The notes under the pieces are model-generated. The model ran no database searches, had not been told where the DNA came from, and saw nothing but the letters and a program-made list of their open reading frames with translations. Positions 1 through 6,461 of a stretch of 32,278 bases of DNA are shown here, one piece after another. Location of the stretch: assembly GCA_019162915.1 (NCBI GenBank), contig JAFLKZ010000027.1, forward strand, positions 1 to 32,278. The letters are read 5' to 3'. Made by a program: the position numbers and the translations under genes. Numbering within the stretch: position 1 is the stretch's first letter; each line of letters begins with the position of its first letter. The DNA is from Campylobacteraceae bacterium (GTDB lineage Bacteria; Campylobacterota; Campylobacteria; Campylobacterales; Sulfurospirillaceae).

Positions 1-59
1 AAAAGATGGCACTTGTCGATGTTGGTGAATTTATTAGTTCTTGGGCAAATGTAGAGTAG
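1..59 (+). CDS. gmk: C-terminal end of probable guanylate kinase (partial)
   Basis: Only the last 18 codons are inside the window, read in the frame starting at base 3 and ending at the TAG at 57-59. The residues read KMALVDVGEFISSWANVE. This is too short to identify by itself. The name rests on gene order: in Campylobacter and Helicobacter gmk lies directly before tatA and argS, and the tail (a basic-hydrophobic helix ending in a short acidic tail) is compatible with the C-terminal helix of guanylate kinase, which phosphorylates GMP to GDP. A separate -10 box lies between it and tatA, so tatA need not depend on its promoter. Confidence 0.5.
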   Translation, partial: KMALVDVGEFISSWANVE

Positions 60-89
60 ACATCTTGTTTTTAGTTTATAAAAAAATGC

Positions 90-95
90 TATAAT
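90..95 (+). promoter_or_regulatory. -10 box of the tatA promoter
   Basis: A perfect TATAAT preceded by an A/T-rich stretch (65-89) and no obvious -35 hexamer, as is usual for the housekeeping sigma factor of Campylobacterota. It lies 43 bases before the tatA start. Confidence 0.6.
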
Positions 96-137
96 TCGCG
101 CACAAAATTTTAAGTACAGGTTACATAAGGAGAAAAA

Positions 138-398
138 ATGGGTTCATTTAGTATTGGTCATTGGTTAGTTATTTTAGCTGTAGTTGTTTTGCTTTTTGGT
201 GCTAAGAAAATACCAGAGTTGGCTAAAGGTGTTGGTCAAGGCATCAAAGATTTTAAAAAAGCAATTAAAGAAGATAAAGAAAATGAAGCTGCAGCTGCAG
301 CAAGCGTAGACAAAGTAGAAGCTAAACAAGAGAATGTAGTGACGCCTACAACGACGACGTCAACAACGCCTCCCGTAGATGAAAAAAAAGCAGTATAA
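138..398 (+). CDS. tatA: Sec-independent (twin-arginine) translocase subunit TatA
   Basis: TatA forms the membrane-weakening oligomer of the Tat pathway, which exports folded, often cofactor-loaded proteins with RR signal peptides. The 86-residue protein has the standard plan: a short N-terminal membrane helix (about residues 7-21), the FGAKKIPELAK hinge and amphipathic helix (about 20-45), then a charged, low-complexity tail rich in Ala, Glu, Lys and Thr. The FG hinge and following basic residues are hallmark TatA/E features. The start is ATG with a good AAGGAG Shine-Dalgarno 8 bases upstream. It precedes argS by 9 bases, so the two are probably cotranscribed. tatC is not in this window. Assignment to TatA rather than TatB rests on the short length and hinge sequence. 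Confidence 0.95.
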   Translation: MGSFSIGHWLVILAVVVLLFGAKKIPELAKGVGQGIKDFKKAIKEDKENEAAAAASVDKVEAKQENVVTPTTTTSTTPPVDEKKAV

Positions 399-407
399 GG
401 TAGCATA

Positions 408-1994
408 TTGAAAAAATCGGTTATTCGTTCTATCCAAGAGAGTTTGCAAAGAGAGTTTATTTTAGAAAAACCAGCTAATCTCTCTTTTGGTCATTATGCT
501 ACGCCTATCGCTTTTTCTTTAGCAAAAGAACTCAAAAAATCACCCATAGCGATAGCTGAGGAGCTTTGTGAAAAGTTTTTGCAAAGTGATATTTTTCAAG
601 AAGTAACGCCGATTAAAGGCTATATCAACTTTAAACTCAGTGAATCTTTTCTAGACAAATACGCTTCATGGGCGATTGCCAATGAAAATACATTTGGCAT
701 AGAAGAGCGAAATGAATCAATTCTTCTTGAATATGTCAGTGCAAACCCAACGGGTCCATTGCATATCGGACATGCCAGAGGTGCTGTGGTAGGTGATGCT
801 TTATGCAAAATTGGAACACATTTAGGCTATAAAATAGACAGTGAATATTATATTAATGATGCTGGCAACCAAGTTGACCTTTTAGGGCTTTCTTTGTTTC
901 TCTCAGGTCGTGAGCAGATTTTAGGAATAAGTGTAGAGTGGCCTGCAGAGTTTTACCGTGGTGAATACATTGTTGACTTGGCACAAGTTGCTAAAGAAGA
1001 ATTAGGCTTAGGTATATTTGAAAACGAAGAGAGTATCGCAACTTTATCTCTTTGGGGTAAAGATAAGATGCTAGAACTTATCAAATCAAATCTTGCCGAT
1101 GTTGGTATCGTATTCGATAATTTCGTGAGTGAAAAAGCGCTTTACAATAAATGGGATGAGAGTTTCGAGAAACTTCAAAAAAATAATAAAACCTATAAAG
1201 AGGGTGATAAAATTTGGATTCGCTCTACTGAACTAGGCGATGAAAAAGATAGAGTTGTTGTGCGAGATGATGGAAGACCAACGTATTTAGCTGGTGATAT
1301 TATCTATCATGATTACAAGTTTCAAAGAGGCTATGACCATTATATCAATATCTGGGGGGCAGATCACCATGGGTATATTGCTCGCGTAAAAGCGGCAATA
1401 AACTTCTTAGGTTATGATGAAAAAAAACTTGAAGTTATTTTAGCTCAGATGGTTTCTTTGCTCAAAGGCGGTGAACCTTATAAAATGAGTAAGCGCGCTG
1501 GTAATTTTATTTTGATGAGTGATGTGGTAAAAGAGGTTGGAAGCGATGCGTTGCGTTTTGTCTTTTTGAGTAAAAAATCTGACACCCATTTAGAATTTGA
1601 TGTGGATGTTTTTAAACAAGAAGATAGCAATAATCCAATTTTTTATATTAATTATGCGCATGCTCGAATAAATCAAATTTTTGCCAAAGCAAATAAAAGT
1701 GTTGAAGATGTTTTACATGTAAAGCTTGAAAACCTCAGTGAAGATGCTCAAAATCTTCTCTTTAGTGCACTTTTACTGCCTGAAGTTTTAGATGATGCTT
1801 TTCATTCAAGACAAGTTCAAAAAGTAACAGAGTATCTTAAAAATCTCTCTGCTTCATTACACAAGTTTTATAATGAAAATCGTGTTGTTGGAAGTGAGGA
1901 TGAAGAAAAATTCCTTAAACTTTTTGCAATGGTTGGCGTAAGTATTCGAGTAGGACTTAAACTCATAGGCATTAGCGCAAAAGAAAAAATGTAA
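408..1994 (+). CDS. argS: Arginyl-tRNA synthetase
   Basis: Class I aminoacyl-tRNA synthetase that charges tRNA-Arg. The 528-residue length fits bacterial ArgRS. The nucleotide-binding HIGH signature is at residues 119-122 within SANPTGPLHIGHARG, and the second signature KMSKRAGN is at about residue 360. The N-terminal ~80 residues form the Arg-tRNA D-loop recognition domain and the C-terminal ~130 the all-helical anticodon-binding domain. The start is TTG at 408, with TAAGG 8 bases upstream overlapping the end of tatA. A copy of the palindrome TTACATGTAA lies in the coding region (1713-1722), encoding LHVK in a probably variable segment of the anticodon-binding domain. The downstream nuclease begins 8 bases after the stop. 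Confidence 0.97.
   Translation: MKKSVIRSIQESLQREFILEKPANLSFGHYATPIAFSLAKELKKSPIAIAEELCEKFLQSDIFQEVTPIKGYINFKLSESFLDKYASWAIANENTFGIEERNESILLEYVSANPTGPLHIGHARGAVVGDALCKIGTHLGYKIDSEYYINDAGNQVDLLGLSLFLSGREQILGISVEWPAEFYRGEYIVDLAQVAKEELGLGIFENEESIATLSLWGKDKMLELIKSNLADVGIVFDNFVSEKALYNKWDESFEKLQKNNKTYKEGDKIWIRSTELGDEKDRVVVRDDGRPTYLAGDIIYHDYKFQRGYDHYINIWGADHHGYIARVKAAINFLGYDEKKLEVILAQMVSLLKGGEPYKMSKRAGNFILMSDVVKEVGSDALRFVFLSKKSDTHLEFDVDVFKQEDSNNPIFYINYAHARINQIFAKANKSVEDVLHVKLENLSEDAQNLLFSALLLPEVLDDAFHSRQVQKVTEYLKNLSASLHKFYNENRVVGSEDEEKFLKLFAMVGVSIRVGLKLIGISAKEKM
1713..1722. repeat. TTACATGTAA palindrome, copy 1 (inside argS)
   Basis: Exact copy; extends to the 12-bp TTTACATGTAAA. Read in the argS frame as LHVK. 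Confidence 0.85.
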
Positions 1995-2002
1995 GGCTTC
2001 TT

Positions 2003-2839
2003 TTGCGTCAAGCCAATCTTCTCCTTAAACTTTTCTCTTTTTTAATTAAAAACCCTAAAGCTTTCTTACTTATTTTTGTGCTTGGAGCACTCTTTTATAG
2101 CTATGAAGTTTTTGTGGCTAGAGATAAAATGGTCTACATGGGCATCCCAGTAGCAAAAGAATTTTCTTTAAATTTGACGACAAGAATTTTAAGAAATGAA
2201 GCTTATATGGTGGGCTACTCAGATATCCGAGGTAATCCACTTTGGGTTGCCTATAAACTTAAACACGTTCCATATCATGCCCCACATCTCAAAAGACCAG
2301 ATAATTTTAGTATGGATATCAGAAACTTGACGTTTATCAAATCGAGTGATTATACGAACAGTGGATACGATAGAGGACACATGGCGCCTAATCATGCGAT
2401 ATCTGTGCTATATGGTAAAGCGGCGCAAGAAGAGACATTTTTAATGACGAATATCACACCTCAAAAAGCAAATCTGAATCAAAAAATATGGCAAAAACTA
2501 GAAGAAATGGAATTAAATAAATTTACAGAAGAATTTAAAGAAGTGTGGGTTTACACGGGGCCTATCTTTAATAAAGAGACACAAAGACTTAAAAGCTCTT
2601 TTTTTGTAGAGATTCCAGATGCTTTTTATAAAATTTTCATAGGTATTAAAGAAGATAAAAGCGTGCGAGCACTTTCTTTTATTATGCCTCAAACGGTAAA
2701 ACCTCATGATAGAATTGAAAAGTATATGGTTAGTATTAATGAAATTGAAAAGCAAAGCGGATTTGATTTTTTACATGAACTTGAGGACACAATGGAGGAA
2801 AAAATAGAGTCTGAAGTAGAAAGAGAGCTTTGGTTTTAA
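2003..2839 (+). CDS. Membrane-anchored DNA/RNA non-specific endonuclease (DRGH family)
   Basis: This 278-residue protein carries the beta-beta-alpha-metal nuclease fold of the Serratia nuclease/NucA family. The catalytic DRGH motif is at residues 123-126 (DRGHMAPNH), and the metal-ligand region follows as NITPQKANLNQ (N150, N159) and a W/LE segment. Residues about 20-37 form one hydrophobic helix with no clear signal-peptidase site, so the enzyme is probably anchored in the inner membrane with the nuclease domain in the periplasm. The start is TTG at 2003 with TAAGG just upstream, 8 bases after the argS stop. Such nucleases degrade extracellular or incoming DNA and RNA; a role in nutrient use or DNA uptake is inference. 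Its last four bases overlap the convergent Fur-family gene. Confidence 0.88.
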   Translation: MRQANLLLKLFSFLIKNPKAFLLIFVLGALFYSYEVFVARDKMVYMGIPVAKEFSLNLTTRILRNEAYMVGYSDIRGNPLWVAYKLKHVPYHAPHLKRPDNFSMDIRNLTFIKSSDYTNSGYDRGHMAPNHAISVLYGKAAQEETFLMTNITPQKANLNQKIWQKLEEMELNKFTEEFKEVWVYTGPIFNKETQRLKSSFFVEIPDAFYKIFIGIKEDKSVRALSFIMPQTVKPHDRIEKYMVSINEIEKQSGFDFLHELEDTMEEKIESEVERELWF

Positions 2840-3240
2840 ACTTTACACTCTTTGCATGTGCCATTCATTACGATAAAACTGTTACTTATGGTAAAGCCAC
2901 TGTTTAAAGTTATGGTTTCCATTAAAGAATGAGTTTCTACAAAAAAATCTTCAACTTTAGCACAATTTTTACATAAAAGATGAATATGAGGAATTTTTCT
3001 AATTTCATATTGCTGTTTTTGGTTAGGGAGTTTTACTTCTTCAAGGATATGAAACGAGATAAGATCATTAATATTACGATAAAGTGTGGCTTTAGACATG
3101 GAGGGATATTTTTTAAAAACAGTATCATAAATTGCGTCTATATCGATATGTCCGTAAGTATCAATACAATCTAATATTGCCAACCTTTGATGTGTTGACT
3201 TTAAATTATTGGCTTTAAGAACATCTTTAAATCTTTCCAT
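2836..3240 (-). CDS. Fur-family metalloregulator, probably PerR-like
   Basis: A 134-residue Fur superfamily repressor: N-terminal winged helix (about 1-80, recognition region MSKATLYRNINDL at 48-60) and C-terminal metal/dimer domain. The structural zinc site is visible as two CxxC pairs, C90/C93 and C129/C132, and the regulatory-site histidines as HIH at 85-87. Adjacency and divergence from a cytochrome c peroxidase gene suggest a peroxide-sensing PerR role, but Fur or another metal sensor cannot be excluded from sequence alone. Translation starts at ATG 3240. A -10 box (minus strand, 3326-3331) lies inside an operator-like palindrome, suggesting autoregulation. A TTACATGTAA copy lies 15 bases before the start codon. 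The 3' end overlaps the convergent nuclease gene by four bases. Confidence 0.85.
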   Translation of the reverse strand: MERFKDVLKANNLKSTHQRLAILDCIDTYGHIDIDAIYDTVFKKYPSMSKATLYRNINDLISFHILEEVKLPNQKQQYEIRKIPHIHLLCKNCAKVEDFFVETHSLMETITLNSGFTISNSFIVMNGTCKECKV

Positions 3241-3255
3241 CGTGTTAAAAATCCT

Positions 3256-3265
3256 TTACATGTAA
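3256..3265. repeat. TTACATGTAA palindrome, copy 2 (5' leader of Fur-family gene)
   Basis: Exact copy, with flanks CCTTTACATGTAAAAC, in the untranslated leader of the minus-strand regulator gene. Confidence 0.85.
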
Positions 3266-3307
3266 AACAAAATTTTATTAAAGAAAAACTTAATAAGACA
3301 TTAATTA

Positions 3308-3351
3308 TCCTATTTAAAAATTACAATTATAGGATAAAATCCTAAATAGGA
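3308..3351. promoter_or_regulatory. Operator-like nested inverted repeats between Fur-family gene and peroxidase
   Basis: A palindrome TAGGAT-AAA-ATCCTA (3330-3344) is flanked by an outer inverted pair, TCCTATTT (3308-3315) and AAATAGGA (3344-3351), giving four TAGGA/TCCTA half-sites in 44 bases. The central palindrome overlaps the minus-strand -10 box of the regulator gene (3326-3331) and lies just upstream of the peroxidase -10 box (3379-3384). This is the expected place for an operator controlling both genes. The binding protein is inferred to be the adjacent Fur-family regulator. Confidence 0.55.
3326..3331 (-). promoter_or_regulatory. -10 box of the Fur-family gene
   Basis: Reads TATAAT on the minus strand, about 86 bases before the ATG, and overlaps the first arm of the operator-like palindrome. 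Confidence 0.5.
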
Positions 3352-3378
3352 CTTATTCTTATTTAAGTTATAAACAAC

Positions 3379-3384
3379 TATAAT
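3379..3384 (+). promoter_or_regulatory. -10 box of the cytochrome c peroxidase promoter
   Basis: Perfect TATAAT 29 bases before the start codon, downstream of the operator-like array. Confidence 0.6.
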
Positions 3385-3412
3385 TTTTCTACATCTTAAA
3401 AAAGGAGTAGAA

Positions 3413-4441
3413 ATGCAAATTTCTAAAGCGTTAAGTCTTTGTGTGTTAAGTGCAACAGTGTTATTTGGGGCTAATAACTTAGTTGATAAAGTGAAACAAA
3501 ATGGTATAAGTGCTATTCCAAATAGTAATTATGAACTTTTAAAAATAATAGATGATCCTAAGGATCCAATCACAGATGCTAAAGTAGAGTTGGGCAAAAA
3601 ACTCTTTTTTGATCCAAGAATGTCACGAAGTTCTCTTATTAGTTGTAACACGTGTCATAATTTAGGACTTGGTGGTGCTGATGGTGTAAGTGCCGCAATC
3701 GGTCATGGATGGACAGTAAATCCTCATCATCTTAATTCTCCAACTGTTTATAACTCTGCATTTTTTAAAGCACAGTTTTGGGATGGTAGAAGTCCACATT
3801 TAGCGGATCAAGCACAAGGTCCTGTACAAGCAGGCCCAGAAATGGCTGCTCCTCCCAAGCTCGTTGAAGAGAGAATTAACTCTATCCCTGAATATGTCGA
3901 AGAGTTTAAAGTTGCTTATGGTGATAGTGTCAAAGTAAATTTTGAAAAAATTACTGCTACGATTGCTATTTTTGAAAAAGTATTAGTAACGCCATCAAAA
4001 TTTGATGATTTTCTCAATGGCAACGACAACGCCCTTTCCAAAGCTGAAAAAGAAGGGTTAGAAGTGTTCCTTGATAAAGGTTGTGCTGCTTGTCATAATG
4101 GTATAGCACTTGGTGGAACCATGCAACCATTTGAAGTTGCGGGAAAATACAAATTTGCAAAAGTAGGTGATTTTAAAGGCGATGCTAATGGTATGGTCAA
4201 AACACCAACACTTAGAAATATTACTGAAACAGCACCATATTTTCACAATGGAGCCATCTGGTCACTTAAAGATGCCATTAAAGAGATGGGAAGTACACAG
4301 TTAGGAATTGCTATTACAGATGCAGAGAGTGCAAAGATGGAAACATTCCTTAAAACACTTAAAGGAAGAAAGCCAGCAATTAGTTATCCACAATTGCCAG
4401 AGAGTACAGCTAAAACGCCAGTACCTGACGCTAAATTATAG
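3413..4441 (+). CDS. ccp: Di-haem cytochrome c peroxidase
   Basis: Periplasmic enzyme reducing hydrogen peroxide to water with electrons from cytochrome c. The 342-residue protein starts with a Sec signal peptide (hydrophobic segment about 6-20, probably cut near FGA-NN). Two CxxCH haem c sites are present: CNTCH at 78-82 (peroxidatic N-terminal haem) and CAACH at 224-228 (electron-entry haem). The MauG/CCP signatures LFFDPRMS (64-71) and FWDGR (122-126), and TPTLRNITETAPYFHNG near the C-terminus, are typical. The start is ATG with a strong AAGGAG upstream. Divergent arrangement from the Fur-family regulator suggests peroxide- or metal-controlled expression. It ends before a hairpin shared with the convergent nadD-rsfS gene. 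Confidence 0.95.
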   Translation: MQISKALSLCVLSATVLFGANNLVDKVKQNGISAIPNSNYELLKIIDDPKDPITDAKVELGKKLFFDPRMSRSSLISCNTCHNLGLGGADGVSAAIGHGWTVNPHHLNSPTVYNSAFFKAQFWDGRSPHLADQAQGPVQAGPEMAAPPKLVEERINSIPEYVEEFKVAYGDSVKVNFEKITATIAIFEKVLVTPSKFDDFLNGNDNALSKAEKEGLEVFLDKGCAACHNGIALGGTMQPFEVAGKYKFAKVGDFKGDANGMVKTPTLRNITETAPYFHNGAIWSLKDAIKEMGSTQLGIAITDAESAKMETFLKTLKGRKPAISYPQLPESTAKTPVPDAKL

Positions 4442-4447
4442 TTTACG

Positions 4448-4485
4448 AAGAGGTGTGGATTTTACTCCACGCCTCTTACTCTTTT
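4448..4485. terminator. Hairpin between convergent peroxidase and nadD-rsfS genes
   Basis: Left arm AAGAGGTGTGGA (4448-4459) and right arm TCCACGCCTCTT (4466-4477) form a 12-bp stem with one G-U pair and a 6-base loop, followed by a T-rich tract on the plus strand. It follows the ccp stop by 6 bases and overlaps the last codons of the convergent gene. Best seen as a terminator for the peroxidase; the minus-strand side lacks a clear T tract. Confidence 0.6.
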
Positions 4486-4806
4486 CATCTCAAGCTCTCT
4501 TTCTTTTAAAAATAATTCAAGATTATATTTTGCACGGTATTCTGGTGTCATAAGGTGAATTAAGATATCGCCCATGTCTATAACAGTCCAGTTATTGTCG
4601 GCATCTACATTTAAAAAAACTTCTCCAGCACCTTTAAGTTCTGTTTTGAGATGATCCAAAAGTGAAAGACCATGTCTCTCTCCCATGGTAGTAGCGATGA
4701 CAACGCTATTGACAAAGTAATCTTTGTTTCGCATGTCAAATACTTGTATATCTTCTGCTTTTTTTTCACTGAGGGCGAAAACTATTTTTTCATTTCTATT
4801 GTCCAT
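4462..4806 (-). CDS. rsfS: Possible internally initiated free RsfS (nested in nadD-rsfS)
   Basis: The ATG at 4806, in the same frame as nadD, is preceded by AAGGAA (minus strand 4816-4811) at a spacing normal for initiation (5 bases from the AGGA core). The product would be a 114-residue protein of the usual RsfS length. This suggests the ancestral rsfS start and ribosome binding site survive inside the fusion. Whether free RsfS, the fusion, or both are made cannot be told from sequence. Confidence 0.5.
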   Translation of the reverse strand: MDNRNEKIVFALSEKKAEDIQVFDMRNKDYFVNSVVIATTMGERHGLSLLDHLKTELKGAGEVFLNVDADNNWTVIDMGDILIHLMTPEYRAKYNLELFLKERELEMKRVRGVE

Positions 4807-5343
4807 TTGATTCCTTGTGTAGTACTCTTTGACTTCATTTTGTATCGCTTTTGGGATAAATGTTTCATCCAAAAAGTCTCGAAGCTTTGAAGAACTGATA
4901 TTAACATTAATAGACAAATTTTTCAAGTCTTTTGGTAATTTTGTAGTATCTCTTGATGCAACAACAAATTCTACTAAAGTAGATAGTTCCTCATGATTGT
5001 GCCATTTAACTAAAGATGCGTAGTGGTCGCTACCAATAATGAGGTATATTTTAGAGAGTTCGTATTTATTCATAAGATATTTGACGGTTTCTATCGTAGG
5101 TACAGGTCTTTCTTGGTCACACTCGTAGGAAAAAACTTCTACTTTTTTATAAGGAAGAAAAAGTTTTTCAAGCCATATTTTTCGCATCTGTGGTGGAGCG
5201 CAAAAGGTTTTTTTAAAAGGGCTCAAATAGGTTGGAATAACAAAAAGCTTATCTATATCCAACGTTTCTAAGGCTTTTTCTACAATCATCACATGACCAT
5301 TATGGGGAGGATCAAATGAGCCTCCAAAAATAGCTATTTTCAA
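4462..5343 (-). CDS. nadD: Nicotinate-nucleotide adenylyltransferase fused to ribosomal silencing factor RsfS
   Basis: One uninterrupted 293-residue frame contains two complete proteins. Residues 1-179 are NadD, which makes deamido-NAD from nicotinate mononucleotide and ATP: FGGSFDPPHNGH (6-17, the HxGH nucleotidyltransferase motif) and ISSSKLRDF (the ISSTxxR motif) are visible. Residues 180-293 are RsfS/Iojap, which binds ribosomal protein L14 and blocks subunit joining in starvation: it shows KAEDIQVFDMR, VVIATTMGERH and a W-x-VIDMGDILIHLM core. In Campylobacter the two are adjacent separate genes. No stop or frameshift separates them here, yet Met180 has its own AAGGAA Shine-Dalgarno, so free RsfS may also be made. 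The start is TTG at 5343 with GGAGA upstream. It diverges from gap. Confidence 0.93.
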   Translation of the reverse strand: MKIAIFGGSFDPPHNGHVMIVEKALETLDIDKLFVIPTYLSPFKKTFCAPPQMRKIWLEKLFLPYKKVEVFSYECDQERPVPTIETVKYLMNKYELSKIYLIIGSDHYASLVKWHNHEELSTLVEFVVASRDTTKLPKDLKNLSINVNISSSKLRDFLDETFIPKAIQNEVKEYYTRNQMDNRNEKIVFALSEKKAEDIQVFDMRNKDYFVNSVVIATTMGERHGLSLLDHLKTELKGAGEVFLNVDADNNWTVIDMGDILIHLMTPEYRAKYNLELFLKERELEMKRVRGVE

Positions 5344-5390
5344 CTTTATATCTCCAGATGTCTTTAATCTTTTTTATACATCATTTTTGC

Positions 5391-5396
5391 TAAAAT
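5391..5396 (+). promoter_or_regulatory. -10 box of the gap operon promoter
   Basis: TAAAAT in a T-rich context, 55 bases before the gap start, in the divergent region facing nadD-rsfS. Confidence 0.5.
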
Positions 5397-5450
5397 AGAT
5401 GCGTTTTTATACAAGCAAAAAATTACCTTATTATAACAAAAGGAAAGCAC

Positions 5451-6449
5451 ATGGCACTTAAAATTGCTATAAATGGATTTGGTCGCATTGGAAGATGTGT
5501 TGCGAGAATTATTGATTCAAGAGATGATGTGGAGTTAGTGTGTGTGAATGACACGGCAGATCGTGCCATGACAAAACAATTATTAAAATATGATAGCGTT
5601 CATGGTGTTTTTAGTGGAGTTGTTGAATTACTTGAAGATGACTATATGCAAATGGGAAAAGCTAAAGTAAAAATGTTTTCAACCAGAGATGCCAAAGCAC
5701 TTAATTTTGCTGATTATGGTGTTGATGTTGTCCTTGAATGTACAGGTTCACTCCTTACTCAAAAAGAGACACAAGTATTTATCGATAATGGCATTAAAAA
5801 AGTTATTCTCTCTGCTCCTGCAAAAGACGATACTCCGACATTTGTGATTGGTGTAAATGAAGACAAATATGCTGGTCAAGCGATTGTCTCCAACGCAAGT
5901 TGTACCACAAACTGTTTAGGCCCAGTGGCTAAAATTTTAGATGACGCATTTGGTATTGACAAGGGATTGATGACGACTATTCACTCTTATACGAATGACC
6001 AAAGTATTTTGGATGTTAAACACAGTAAAGATTTACGTCGTGCACGTGCGGCAGCTATCAATATGATTCCTACAACAACAGGTGCTGCAAAAGCCATTGG
6101 TTTGGTTATGCCTCATCTTAAAGGTAGATTGCATGGTCAAAGTGTACGCGTTCCTACGCCTAACGTTTCAATGGTTGACCTAAACGTAGTTGTTAAAAAA
6201 GCGACAACAAAAGAAGAGATCAATGCACTTTTAACGAAACACGCGCAAGGTGCATTAAAAGGTATTTTAGAAGTTGATGTTGAACAAAGAGTTTCACAAG
6301 ATTTCGTGACAACTTCGTTTAGTTCGACAGTGGCTCTTGACCTCACACAAGTTATTGGTGGCGATATGGTAAAGATAATGGCATGGTATGATAACGAATG
6401 GGGATACTCAACACGTTTGATAGACATGGCTTTACATGTAAGCAAATAA
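5451..6449 (+). CDS. gap: Glyceraldehyde-3-phosphate dehydrogenase, type I
   Basis: Converts glyceraldehyde 3-phosphate to 1,3-bisphosphoglycerate, reversibly. The 332-residue protein has the Rossmann motif INGFGRIGR (7-15), the active-site motif SNASCTTNC with catalytic C151, and the base H178 in TTIHSYTNDQ. The acidic residue after strand beta-2 (VND, D34) points to NAD use, though dual specificity cannot be excluded. The start is ATG with AAAGGAAAG upstream. It heads the gap-pgk-tpiA-fabI cluster; the 12-base spacing to pgk indicates one operon. In Campylobacterota these enzymes mainly work in gluconeogenesis when phosphofructokinase is missing, which is general family knowledge, not shown here. 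The C-terminal ALHVSK is encoded by a TTACATGTAA copy. Confidence 0.97.
   Translation: MALKIAINGFGRIGRCVARIIDSRDDVELVCVNDTADRAMTKQLLKYDSVHGVFSGVVELLEDDYMQMGKAKVKMFSTRDAKALNFADYGVDVVLECTGSLLTQKETQVFIDNGIKKVILSAPAKDDTPTFVIGVNEDKYAGQAIVSNASCTTNCLGPVAKILDDAFGIDKGLMTTIHSYTNDQSILDVKHSKDLRRARAAAINMIPTTTGAAKAIGLVMPHLKGRLHGQSVRVPTPNVSMVDLNVVVKKATTKEEINALLTKHAQGALKGILEVDVEQRVSQDFVTTSFSSTVALDLTQVIGGDMVKIMAWYDNEWGYSTRLIDMALHVSK
6432..6441. repeat. TTACATGTAA palindrome, copy 3 (3' end of gap)
   Basis: Exact copy within the last codons of gap, read as LHVS. Confidence 0.85.
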
Positions 6450-6461
6450 AAGGACTAAAAG

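Noticed and set aside
620..808. Open frame opposite argS (62 codons).
   Set aside because: Antisense shadow of a conserved coding region with no ribosome binding site; same reasoning applies to the other long opposite-strand frames within gap, pgk, tpiA and rho.
977..993. TGGCAC followed by TTGCT inside argS, resembling sigma-54.
   Set aside because: Spacing between the two blocks is three instead of five bases, so the GG-GC distance is wrong.
4308..4553. Plus-strand frame crossing the ccp 3' end and the hairpin.
   Set aside because: Overlaps ccp in another frame, spans the terminator and lies opposite rsfS; no family resemblance.
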